From Saprospiraceae bacterium (GTDB lineage Bacteria; Bacteroidota; Bacteroidia; Chitinophagales; Saprospiraceae): DNA of 64,000 nt. Every line of letters begins with the position of its first letter. Positions within the stretch are counted from its first letter, which is position 1. The notes under the pieces are model-generated. The model ran no database searches. It was not told the DNA's origin and worked only from the letters and a program-made list of their open reading frames with translations. Positions 49,496 to 57,824 of this stretch are shown here, piece by piece. The DNA lies in assembly GCA_016722285.1 (NCBI GenBank), contig JADKGI010000019.1, positions 42,324-106,323 of the forward strand, given 5' to 3'. Made by a program: the position numbers and the translations under genes.

Positions 49496-50455
49496 ATGAT
49501 GTTGAATTTGCTAAAAATAGGCCTGGCCCAGATTGCGCCAGTGTGGTTAAATAAAGAAAGGACCCTGGATAAAGTAACACAATATATTAAAGAAGCAGGT
49601 GAAAAAGAATGTGATCTTATTGTTTTTGGTGAAGGAATTCTACCTGGTTATCCATTTTGGATCGCACTAACAGATGGAGCTGAATGGGATTCACAGGTTC
49701 AAAAAGAATTACATGCTCATTATATTCGCAATGCTGTCATGATAGAGAATGGTGATCTGAAAGAGATTTGTATCCTTGCGAAAGAATACGGGACCTCTAT
49801 ATATTTGGGTATAATAGAAAAGGCGCTTAATAGAGGGGGACACAGTCTGTACTGCTCCCTTGTATATATCGATTCGATGGGGGAAATAAAGTCAATTCAC
49901 CGTAAACTTCAGCCAACATATGAAGAGCGATTGACCTGGTCACCCGGAGATGGAAATGGCTTGCGAGTACATCCATTAAAACAATTTACAGTAGGAGGTT
50001 TAAATTGTTGGGAGAACTGGATGCCATTGCCGAGGACGGCACTTTATGGAATGGGAGAGAATCTGCATATTGCAGTATGGCCGGGAAGTGAAAGGAATAC
50101 TATTGATATAACCCGGTTTATTGCTTTGGAATCACGATCGTTTGTAGTATCAGTTTCCGGATTGATGAGAAGAGAAGATTTTCCGGAAGATACACCACAC
50201 TTAGAAAAAATCTTAAAAAAGGCACCCTATGTTTTGGCAAATGGCGGTTCCTGTATTGCCGGACCGGACGGAAAATGGATTGTGCCACCAACAGTGTCCA
50301 AAGAAGGATTAATCATCGAAAAGATTGATTTTAACAGAGTACTGGAAGAAAGGCAAAATTTTGATGTTTGCGGCCACTACTCAAGACCAGACGTGACCCA
50401 ACTTATTTTGAATAGAAAAAGGCAATCTATATTAGACATTATTGATGAAGAATAA
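49496..50455 (+). CDS. carbon-nitrogen hydrolase (nitrilase family)
   Basis: A 319-residue nitrilase-superfamily enzyme. The catalytic triad is visible: Glu46 in VFGEGILPGYPFW, Lys137 in HRKLQPTYEE and Cys171 in GLNCWENW. The GYPFW and CWEN contexts are those of branch 1 (true nitrilases, which convert nitriles to acids) rather than amidases; this is family inference and the substrate is unknown. Two ATG codons stand in tandem at the start (49496 and 49499). Cytoplasmic, single gene. No TAnnTTTG element was noticed in front. Confidence 0.88.
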   Translation: MMLNLLKIGLAQIAPVWLNKERTLDKVTQYIKEAGEKECDLIVFGEGILPGYPFWIALTDGAEWDSQVQKELHAHYIRNAVMIENGDLKEICILAKEYGTSIYLGIIEKALNRGGHSLYCSLVYIDSMGEIKSIHRKLQPTYEERLTWSPGDGNGLRVHPLKQFTVGGLNCWENWMPLPRTALYGMGENLHIAVWPGSERNTIDITRFIALESRSFVVSVSGLMRREDFPEDTPHLEKILKKAPYVLANGGSCIAGPDGKWIVPPTVSKEGLIIEKIDFNRVLEERQNFDVCGHYSRPDVTQLILNRKRQSILDIIDEE

Positions 50456-50485
50456 CATGCATAGAATTGCAGTGATTTAAAACCA

Positions 50486-50493
50486 TATTTTTG
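50486..50493 (+). promoter_or_regulatory. Bacteroidota -7 element (TATTTTTG)
   Basis: Matches TAnnTTTG 35 nt upstream of the dcd ATG at 50529. Confidence 0.5.
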
Positions 50494-50528
50494 TTAAAAT
50501 TCCTACCTTCACACAAAAATTATAATAC

Positions 50529-51065
50529 ATGATTTTGACTGATGTTGAAATACTTAAAAGTATTAAGGACGGTAATATTGTCATTGAACCATACAGGCCT
50601 GACTGCCTTGGGACTAATTCATATGATGTTCATTTAGGAAAATGGCTCGCCGTATATGAATCTCATGAATTGGATGCCAAAAAACATAATAAAATAAAGC
50701 ATTTTCAGATTGAACATGAAGGTTTTGTTTTAATGCCGGGAACCCTCTATCTCGGAGTTACAGAGGAATATACAGAAACCCATCATACAGTCCCTTTTCT
50801 GGAAGGAAAATCAAGTATTGGCAGATTGGGCATCGACATCCATGCCACAGCCGGCAAAGGTGATGTCGGATTTTGTAATACCTGGACTTTGGAGATATCT
50901 TGTGTACAACCGGTACGGGTCTATGCCGGTATGCCTATCGGACAACTTATATATTTTAAAGTCGAAGGAGACATTAATAATTATTACAACAAAAAGACAA
51001 GTGCTAAGTACACTCAACGAACGGACAAACCTGTGGAAAGCATGATGTGGAAAAACAAATTTTAA
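50529..51065 (+). CDS. dcd: dCTP deaminase
   Basis: Deaminates dCTP to dUTP for thymidylate synthesis. A 178-residue member of the dUTPase-fold trimeric family, with IEPYRPDCLGTNSYDVHLG, FLEGKSSIGRLGIDIHATAGKG (written here in two blocks, FLEGKSSIGRLG and IDIHATAGKG), the catalytic glutamate in WTLEISC and GMPIGQLIYF. Bifunctional dCTP deaminase/dUTPase forms exist but cannot be told apart here. Complete and cytoplasmic, with its own promoter. Confidence 0.93.
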   Translation: MILTDVEILKSIKDGNIVIEPYRPDCLGTNSYDVHLGKWLAVYESHELDAKKHNKIKHFQIEHEGFVLMPGTLYLGVTEEYTETHHTVPFLEGKSSIGRLGIDIHATAGKGDVGFCNTWTLEISCVQPVRVYAGMPIGQLIYFKVEGDINNYYNKKTSAKYTQRTDKPVESMMWKNKF

Positions 51066-51234
51066 TTAGTCTGGTTATAAAAACCCAGATTAAGGAAAAT
51101 CATTGTAATATATATAGCCTTGTTGTTGCTAAATAAATCTACCAAACTGTGCTAAAAAGATGATTTACAGGTAATATCGAAATTTAACACATGATTAAGT
51201 ATACTTCAAAATATTGAACATGAGAAGTTTTCAA

Positions 51235-52110
51235 TCATTGCAAGCTAAACGATTTTAACCAGGTCCAGTTTACTTTGGCTGCATTAAACCACTGGTTTGT
51301 TCCGTTTAGGTAAGCGTGCTTAAGTCCTTTGATTAATTCTAAATGAAAGTTGTTTTTTGTATTGCCATCATTGGGGACATAGGTTGCAACTACGATGGTA
51401 TTTGTATCACCCTTGATCGTTTAATTCGGATTCAGATCAAAACTCTTAATGAGTGTCTGTGAAATGGTATGAGGTTTGAATCCGGGTGTCTTTAAGGCTA
51501 CTTGCAAATTGGCCAAAAGTAATTCCAGTCCAGAGCCTCCCGGTCCATAATCGGCATTCCTTATTTGAAACAAAATCGGCAGTTTTCGTATTGGAATGAA
51601 GGTAGTATCAAAAGAAAAGGAACTCGCGCTTTCGAAAATGGCTGCAATTTTGTCACTCATTTGAATGGATAGTTTGGCACACATCTGACCACCGTTGGAG
51701 AATCCCACAAAGTAAACCCGGTTTTTATCCATTTTATATTTAAGGCCTATTTCATTATACTTTCAAAATTTTGAATTTTAATCGTTTGATTCTGAACGTA
51801 TTAAAATTAATATTTTTCGCAATTTAATTTCTTTTGACTATAAGTACTTCTTTTAAAAATTTGACGTCGTCGTGAGGTGCCACATACGCGCAATAGAACC
51901 AATTTTCCGCAGGCTGAGAATTCCACTTTGCTGTTGTTTCCTGAACTCCCTCATTGATGATACACCTTCTCAATGAACTTGTAATCACCCTCAGAATATT
52001 TTCAGACTCTCCGATTTCCTTAAATCCTGAATTATCGTACATGACAGTTCCATTACCGCCAGTACCGTGCAACATAAAAACGACGGGAGAATTTGATTTT
52101 CAATTATAGA
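51235..52110 (-). pseudogene. decayed poly(3-hydroxybutyrate) depolymerase/esterase-like gene
   Basis: Fragments of an alpha/beta hydrolase in several frames. The oxyanion-hole part is SPVVFMLHGTGGNG (frame ending near 51824). The nucleophile part is DKNRVYFVGFSNGGQMC (GxSxG). A C-terminal part, VVATYVPNDGNTKNNFHLEL, follows an in-frame TAA at 51421 and ends at 51235. The breaks are a frame change with extra sequence around 51740-51823 holding a 13-bp inverted repeat, the internal TAA, and an unrecognisable N-terminus beyond about 52100. Unlike the homopolymer breaks elsewhere, this looks truly decayed. From 52111 to 52390 I see no gene. Confidence 0.65.
51774..51808. repeat. inverted repeat inside the decayed hydrolase
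   Basis: Arms aattttaatcgtt (51774-51786) and aacgtattaaaatt (51795-51808) pair with a single bulged base. The element sits exactly in the stretch that does not fit the hydrolase reading frames, so it may be a small inserted element. Confidence 0.5.
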
Positions 52111-52390
52111 TTTTTCGCCATCCCAATTCTTTTCTGTTTCTTTATCTGCAAAGCTATTTATCAAACTATTTTATATCAACGCACAAATGTTTCTATAGTA
52201 TCAAAAGGATAAGTTAGTTTCTCATTGTAAAGTGAAAGTAGGTTTGATCGATGTTTGCAGATACTGGCTAGTTGTGAATTCTGGTATTTATGGATTGATT
52301 TCAAGATCGATATCTCAGGGTTCTGCAAGCAATTGTTTTGAGCGATGTAAAAACTTCCCACGCATTTGATTCACACTGTATTGGTCTAAT

Positions 52391-54949
52391 CTATTTAATC
52401 AACTCCACTTTTTGTACTCCTTTTGCTGTTTTAAGATAATAGAGGCCAACAGGCAAATTTGACAAGTCAACACTGCTTCCTTCCACCTTAGTTACGAGTT
52501 TTGATCCTTGATCATATACTGCTATAAGTCCCTCATAATCTTTGATAAAAATTGTATTTGAAGTGGGATTAGGATAACAAAGAAAATTGCAAATATTTGT
52601 TTCAATTTCATCTGTTGAAACAGGCATGTTGCATGATTTCTCAAAAAATCTAAGCTTCTGCCATTGTATTCTGATTTGAATATATGGTAGCCATAAGTGA
52701 CGCCAAGTTGATCAATGACAAAACTTTTTGGCTTGTGTTAGCGATGCTATAGCAGGAAATTTGTTTGGATTATTAGAAACAAACTCTATCATTTCGTTTG
52801 GGGACAAGGCTAGTGTATGGTCACTGTTTAACCCATTGTTGCTCTTGATCTCAGCAAAGATAGCTCTCGATTTTTCTACAGAAATACTTCCATCCAGTGC
52901 AAATCGTTCAGGATGTAATGGTTGACTATCATATAGCTGGAGTTCCATACAGACGTCCCGGTCCAAATAGTTTTGTGCATATTCGATGGACTCTAAGACC
53001 CCTTCCGGACCTACATCCGGGTGATTGTCATTTCTACTAATGACATGGTAATATGGCTTTGTTGCGTTTAATGAGAGTACTTCTATACCTGCAGAACTTT
53101 GGTTATAACTGGCTTTCCAATCAAAAATATTGGGGAGGAATTCTGAAAAAGCACCACCAGCTGAAAAACCCGCTGCAAAGTTGGTCGTACTATCATCCAT
53201 CAACCCTCGATGGATAAATGTATCTCTTAAAGCCCTGATATTCGCCTGATCAATTAGATTGGAATCTATACCAAAGGAATACCTGTATAGCCCATCACCA
53301 TTGAGATCCATGTCAAGCGTACGTTCTTCACAATCTGTGGCTACCACTGCATAATGATGATACATGAGATACTTGGCATAACTGTACATATCGTAATTTT
53401 TGCTCCAATTGACACCAAAACCATTGGTGCCGTGCCAAAGCCATACCACCCCTTTTAAATCTTGTTTGGGTGGAAAAAATAGGGTCACTTTTTTTATATT
53501 TTCGGCGGCCTTTATATTCAGGTTTTTCATTTCCGTATTCGCAGGCAGTTCAGGGATGAAAGCCGTGATGATGACATCCTGATCAGGCATTGTCAGTGTC
53601 GTGTGCCACTCATTAATGTTTTTCAGATATTGAGTTTCTCCTTGCCAACGTATAAAAATCTTATTATTTGGTTGTTCGCCTCCCCATACATGTACCGGAT
53701 CTCCAGGTTTGTACATTCCACTTCCGTAGCCACCATTCACTGTAAGTGTATATTGATTGCCAAAACACAATCTTTCCATAAAATCCAACATGTCACCATT
53801 GAAGTCCGATCTGAAAGCATGCAAAGCATAACAAACTTCCAATTGATCGAAGACATTGTCAATTTGGACAGGTCCCAAATTTCCAAATATCGCATCATAT
53901 TTTGATGGATTGGTTGTATAATCATTCTTTAAGATAGCAGGAGATATTTTCAAATAATTTTTATTGTCCAATGCGCCATTATCTTTTAGACCCTGGAAGA
54001 TAATTTTTGATCGCTCAATACTCACACCACCAGCACGATGAAATCGCTCTCTGTAAAGTGGCTGCTTATCTTGAAGTATCCACTTGGCGCATACGGCATT
54101 CTTTAAATAATGTTGATAATTGGCATAACCTTTTACATTCCTGAGTCCATCGTCATCCACATCATTGACAGAGTTGCATTGGAAATGCGGTGTTGTTGAA
54201 ATTTTTGCAATGTACTCTATTCCACTGCCATTATAACTAAAACTCATAGGCCAACCATACACAGCAGCAAGGACTTCTGCGAATGCCCCACCGCTACTGA
54301 ATCCACAAGCAATGTGCTGGTCATTGGGTTGAATGATGTTGTCACTCAAAAGCGCATTTTTTACCATTTTTACATTTATCAGATCTTTATTGGTCAAAGT
54401 GTCTCCAGTATAATAAAATCCAAACTCACCATTGCCATCTTCGTCATTTTGGATGGTCACTTCATAGGAGTCCATGGTCAGGACTGCATAATTATTGAGC
54501 AATAATTCATCGACCCATTGCTTCTTTTCGATGTTTGTATTCCATGATTTTCCCTTTGAATTTTTACCATTAAAAAGCCAAACTATTGCCTTATAATTTG
54601 GTGGGATTGCCAACCCAACTTCTACTTTTGCGCCATTGGAACCAGAAATGTATTTAATATCAGAAAAAATATTTTGAGGAAGATTGCCATAATTAGCCGA
54701 TAAAATCACATCCTTATCAGGCATAACAAGGGTGACATGCCAATTTCTTTTATTCTCAATGTATTTGATGTCCCCTGTCCAGGATTGAAAAGGTTTCTCC
54801 TGGTCATTTTCTTCTGCCCAGATGTGGATGGTGTCGCCCTTTTGATATGTGCCCGAGCCATAGCCGTTGTTTACGGTGAGTTTAAAAGATTGGCTATGAC
54901 CAGCCACCAGACAGAAACCAAAAACCAAAAGGAAAGTATACTTTTGCAT
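52391..54949 (-). CDS. T9SS-secreted protein with two InlB-repeat/hydrolase modules, interrupted
   Basis: Signal peptide (ending LVAGHSQ), then a tandem duplication. Each half has a divergent InlB B-repeat-like domain (LTVNNGYGSGTYQKGD and LTVNGGYGSGMYKPGD, both ending in a MPDxDV strand) followed by an alpha/beta-hydrolase-like domain. Nucleophile motifs are GFSSGGAF and GFSAGGAF, and later blocks QPLYRERF and QPLHPERF recur. The C-terminus (52391-52627) is a T9SS type A sorting domain (FLCYPNPTSNTIFI, LPVGLYYLKT). The frame is closed by TGA at 52712. A middle frame reading FVIDQLGVTYGYHIFKSEYN bridges the gap if the A5 and T6 coding-strand runs (complement of 52725-52729 and 52643-52648) are each off by one. 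About 850 residues. Third gene after tetR and GT1, 11 bp gap. Confidence 0.78.
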
Positions 54950-54960
54950 GATGAATGATT

Positions 54961-56241
54961 TTATTTTTTAGGACAATTATTATTCATAGAAACTATATTT
55001 TCCAGCTCGAGTACAACTTCTTCTATGTGCTGTGATGCTAAAATGTCATTTTTCAATCTGTTGGCCTGTATTTTATAATTTGAGTCAGCTAGTATTTTAT
55101 TAATGGCATTTTTTATTTGTGCCGGATTGGATTGAGCAGATAATTTCAGACCACAATTTTGTCGGACTACTTTTATCGCATTATCGTATTGATCCCTACC
55201 CATAGGCATGCATATTAAAGGCACACCGTAAGACAATGCCCTAATAATCGTCCCGTGGCCAGCATGCGAAATGACCAGATCTGCATTTGGGAATACCAAT
55301 GAATGTCTCAAAGAAGGCATCATGATCACATTTTTGGGAATGTCAAAATACTCGTTTTCCATGGCCAGGCCCAACGTGACCAAACCTCTGACTTCCATTT
55401 CTTCCAGTGCAAGTAAGCAATTTTGAATTACTTTCTTTTGATTTTGGAAAGTAGATGAAAATGAAATAATGACCAAAGGTCGTTGATCATCTTGTGCCCA
55501 TGGATTTATCCAATCTTCTGTTTGCACCCAATCGGGGTCATCCAATACAGGACCTGAATATCTGACATTTGAGGGAGCGGGCTCTACAGGTATATCAAAA
55601 CTTCTCAAGGTCTGGATGATTCTCAGGTCAGCATTGTTGACCAAATCAATCGTATTTTCCAAAAGTGGAAGATTCAAAGCCAATCGTAATTTATTAAGTT
55701 GCTTTTTATAATCATTGAACTTAATGACCATCATTTTCCCTAAGATTTTGTCCCTTATTCGATAAAATAGTCCTTGCCCGGGTGAAAGTCCAAGGTTGCC
55801 AGGTGGCTTGTTTGGGCCTGGCATGTATTCGGGCATATGGAATAGCAGGAATTTGGGAATTTGTAAAAACTCTGCAGCAATGATTGCGGGCAATAGCAAT
55901 ATGTCAACCACTATCGCATCTATAGCATGACCTTGTGAAGCTTTTATGGTCTGTTTGACCAATGTTTCAGATGGACCAAAAATGACATTATCAAAAACAG
56001 GGTTATTCAGTAGAGTTGCGTTCCAGTCCTTTAAGATATCATCTTTCCGGTCACTTTTGGTGAAGTAATCATCAAATGGTATAAAACCAGCACCTAAATT
56101 TTTAATAGCTTTCTCCAAGCATGGTTCACTCAGGAAATAGATGTTGTGATTTCGTTCCAGTAATTGTTTTGCAAAACCAAATACAGGTGGGATATTTCCT
56201 CCAGCATCAATGGTCACAAAAAGGATGTTTAAGAGCTTCAT
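54961..56241 (-). CDS. GT1 family glycosyltransferase (UGT/MGT type)
   Basis: A 426-residue GT-B glycosyltransferase of the UDP-glucuronosyl/macrolide-glycosyltransferase group. The N-terminal acceptor domain starts LLNILFVTIDAGGNIPPVFGFA. The C-terminal donor domain has ISFSSTFQNQ, the nucleotide-sugar block VISHAGHGTIIRALSYGVPLI (here VISHAGHGT and GVPLICMPMGRDQ) and a final helix. Such enzymes glycosylate small lipophilic molecules; the acceptor is unknown. Its ATG overlaps the TGA of the TetR gene (ATGA), so it is coupled to the regulator, and it is followed at 11 bp by the secreted double hydrolase. Confidence 0.88.
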   Translation of the reverse strand: MKLLNILFVTIDAGGNIPPVFGFAKQLLERNHNIYFLSEPCLEKAIKNLGAGFIPFDDYFTKSDRKDDILKDWNATLLNNPVFDNVIFGPSETLVKQTIKASQGHAIDAIVVDILLLPAIIAAEFLQIPKFLLFHMPEYMPGPNKPPGNLGLSPGQGLFYRIRDKILGKMMVIKFNDYKKQLNKLRLALNLPLLENTIDLVNNADLRIIQTLRSFDIPVEPAPSNVRYSGPVLDDPDWVQTEDWINPWAQDDQRPLVIISFSSTFQNQKKVIQNCLLALEEMEVRGLVTLGLAMENEYFDIPKNVIMMPSLRHSLVFPNADLVISHAGHGTIIRALSYGVPLICMPMGRDQYDNAIKVVRQNCGLKLSAQSNPAQIKNAINKILADSNYKIQANRLKNDILASQHIEEVVLELENIVSMNNNCPKK

Positions 56242-56848
56242 ATACCCAATTTTTGATGTTGAATGATAACCAGGCCTCGCAGCAGATTCGTAAATATGGC
56301 AATGGTCTCTTCCTTACTTTTGCCGAGATCCCTCCTCAAAAGTTTCCATAAGTACACTTCAGTTGCGGTGATAAAAGTGGTCAGGTCATGTCATAGGAAT
56401 TTGCATTCTGTTCAGGCAGGAAAGGCTCAAATACCTGTGCACACCATGCCCTGTGTGTTTCTCTTCCTGTTTGTCCGATTTTCCTGGCTATTTCCATATC
56501 CGGCTCTAAGAAAATAGTACGGATAGATGCATCGCCCATCTCTTCATAGTTTTCAATCAGTGTGCTTACGATGTGGCCAATGTCCCCTTTTCTAGCCATG
56601 TTTCTTTTCTTTTTAACATGTGCAGCGTCATAGGCTAAACATGCTTCAAATAAATTTTCTTTGGTTCCAAATTTTCTTAACAGGGTACGAATGGTAAGTC
56701 CGGAATGCTCCGCAATCATTTCCAATGTGATATCATTGATAGCGTACTTTGTCCATAATAGCCCCGTGGTATGAATAATATTGATGGTCGATTTGTCAGC
56801 ATTTTTGGCACGACTGGTATTGTTGTATGTTCGTTTTTCGATATTCAT
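56238..56848 (-). CDS. TetR/AcrR family regulator, one frameshift
   Basis: About 203 residues after repair. The N-terminal HTH is AINDITLEMIAEHSGLTIRTLLRKFGTKENLF (blocks ITLEMIAEHSGLT and LLRKFGTKENLFEACL). The C-terminal ligand domain breaks after NANSYDMT. The next frame reads TTFITATEVYLWKLLRRDLG and on to LLRGLVIIQHQKLGI, typical for the family. One extra C in the CC pair (complement of 56384-56385) joins them. The stop at 56238-56240 overlaps the glycosyltransferase ATG. A palindrome over the promoter (56862-56880) suggests autorepression, so this gene probably controls the whole operon in response to a small ligand. Confidence 0.85.
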
Positions 56849-56852
56849 GTCA

Positions 56853-56860
56853 CAAAGATA
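56853..56860 (-). promoter_or_regulatory. -7 element of the tetR operon (TATCTTTG)
   Basis: Matches TAnnTTTG on the minus strand. Only four bases separate it from the ATG at 56848, so transcription would begin at or near the start codon, giving a leaderless or nearly leaderless mRNA. Confidence 0.6.
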
Positions 56861-56861
56861 T

Positions 56862-56880
56862 ACATTAAATTAATTAATGT
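56862..56880. promoter_or_regulatory. candidate TetR operator palindrome
   Basis: A 19-bp palindrome with perfect 7-bp arms (acattaa / ttaatgt) and a 5-bp centre, lying one base upstream of the -7 element. A further half-site (acattaaat) lies about 12 bp upstream at 56892-56900. Size and position are those of a TetR-type autoregulatory operator; binding is inferred. Confidence 0.6.
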
Positions 56881-56911
56881 CAACTAATACGACATTAAAT
56901 TTTGAATATTT

Positions 56912-57067
56912 ATTCCTTTAAATTTACCCAAGCCTGCCATCTTCGGGGCAGGCGGGCTAAATCCTTCCCTTAAAATGGAAGGACTTTTGAAGTCACTGTA
57001 AAAGATAAGCACCAAAAATTTATAAGCCTGTTTATTCAATGGCTTTTATATAGTACTTAATTTAAAT
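56912..57067 (+). repeat. direct repeat, copy 1 (with hairpin insertion)
   Basis: Aligns with 57284-57416 over blocks taaatttaccca, aatccttcccttaaaat, accaaaaatttataagc and ggcttttatat. It is longer than copy 2 because of about 25 bp holding a GC-rich hairpin (56932-56953). Confidence 0.7.
56932..56953. repeat. GC-rich hairpin nested in direct repeat
   Basis: Perfect 7-bp arms (gcctgcc at 56932-56938, ggcaggc at 56947-56953). Its base composition contrasts strongly with the surrounding AT-rich DNA, and it is absent from the second repeat copy, so it appears to be inserted. Confidence 0.6.
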
Positions 57068-57143
57068 GGATAAATTGAATCAAATATTTGATACGAAGTA
57101 ACAATAGTTAAAATTTACTATTCCAAACCAATCTAGAGCGTCA

Positions 57144-57167
57144 CCCCTTCCTTTTCAAGGGAAGGGG
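57144..57167. repeat. C/G palindrome
   Basis: Arms ccccttcc (57144-57151) and ggaagggg (57160-57167) lie between the two direct repeats. Translated on the minus strand it gives the PPAPSLEKEG string, which I recognise from spurious ORFs over bacterial intergenic repeats; that recognition is from memory, not a search. Confidence 0.55.
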
Positions 57168-57283
57168 CGGGGGGATGGGTATAAAATTCAGTTACTACCA
57201 TATCATGATCTAATGAAGAAGCCATAAACTGCGGCTTGTGGGTGCGCAGGGATTGATATAAAATGGGAAACAAAAACCAAACC

Positions 57284-57416
57284 ATTCCTCTAAATTTACC
57301 CATCCAAATCCTTCCCTTAAAATAGAAGGACTTTTTGATTTCACGGTAAAAGGCAAACACCAAAAATTTATAAGCACGTTTATTTATTGGCTTTTATATG
57401 ATACTTAATTTAAAAT
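57284..57416 (+). repeat. direct repeat, copy 2
   Basis: Second copy of the element at 56912-57067, same orientation, without the GC-rich hairpin. Confidence 0.7.
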
Positions 57417-57640
57417 CTCTTTAGATCATTAAAGACAAGTCCAGACTTCCGTCCAATGTATCTTATAAAAGATGTTTCCACTCCAGTGCGTCTAAACTTA
57501 AGCTTTCTGGGATATTATATGGCAAATACCGCCTGATATCCATTAAAAGTCACCAGAATAAAAACCTGATTGACACAAATAGTCAGAATTTAAAAAATAC
57601 AATAGCAATCACAAAATTTATAAGTCACTTAATTAGGACC

Positions 57641-57677
57641 ATTGCATCCTGATAACATGCAATGATGGTTATCAGGA
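57641..57677. repeat. overlapping inverted repeats
   Basis: Perfect 10-bp arms tcctgataac (57647-57656) and gttatcagga (57668-57677). They overlap a second pair, attgcat (57641-57647) and atgcaat (57657-57663). The two hairpins exclude each other. There is no T tract, so a simple terminator is unlikely. Confidence 0.5.
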
Positions 57678-57824
57678 CTTGGGATTTGCTTTATTTATGG
57701 CAAAATATTACAATTATAGATAAAGGTAGAATTTACTATATATTTTACCAACTGTATAACAGTAGATTAATTCAATATTAAAAGATCAATTAAATAAGGT
57801 ACCAGAATCACTTTCATGATTTTT

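Larger units (their letters stand above)
56881..57824. other. repeat-rich intergenic region
   Basis: Nearly 1 kb without a credible gene between tetR and the sterol-desaturase-like gene. It holds two direct repeats, a GC-rich hairpin inside one of them, a C/G palindrome and a further hairpin, each listed separately. A 76-codon minus-strand frame across it reads through repeat DNA and is not considered a gene. Confidence 0.7.

Noticed and set aside
57133..57363. A 76-codon frame in the repeat-rich spacer
   Set aside because: It translates palindromic repeat DNA and part of a direct repeat; no protein-like features.
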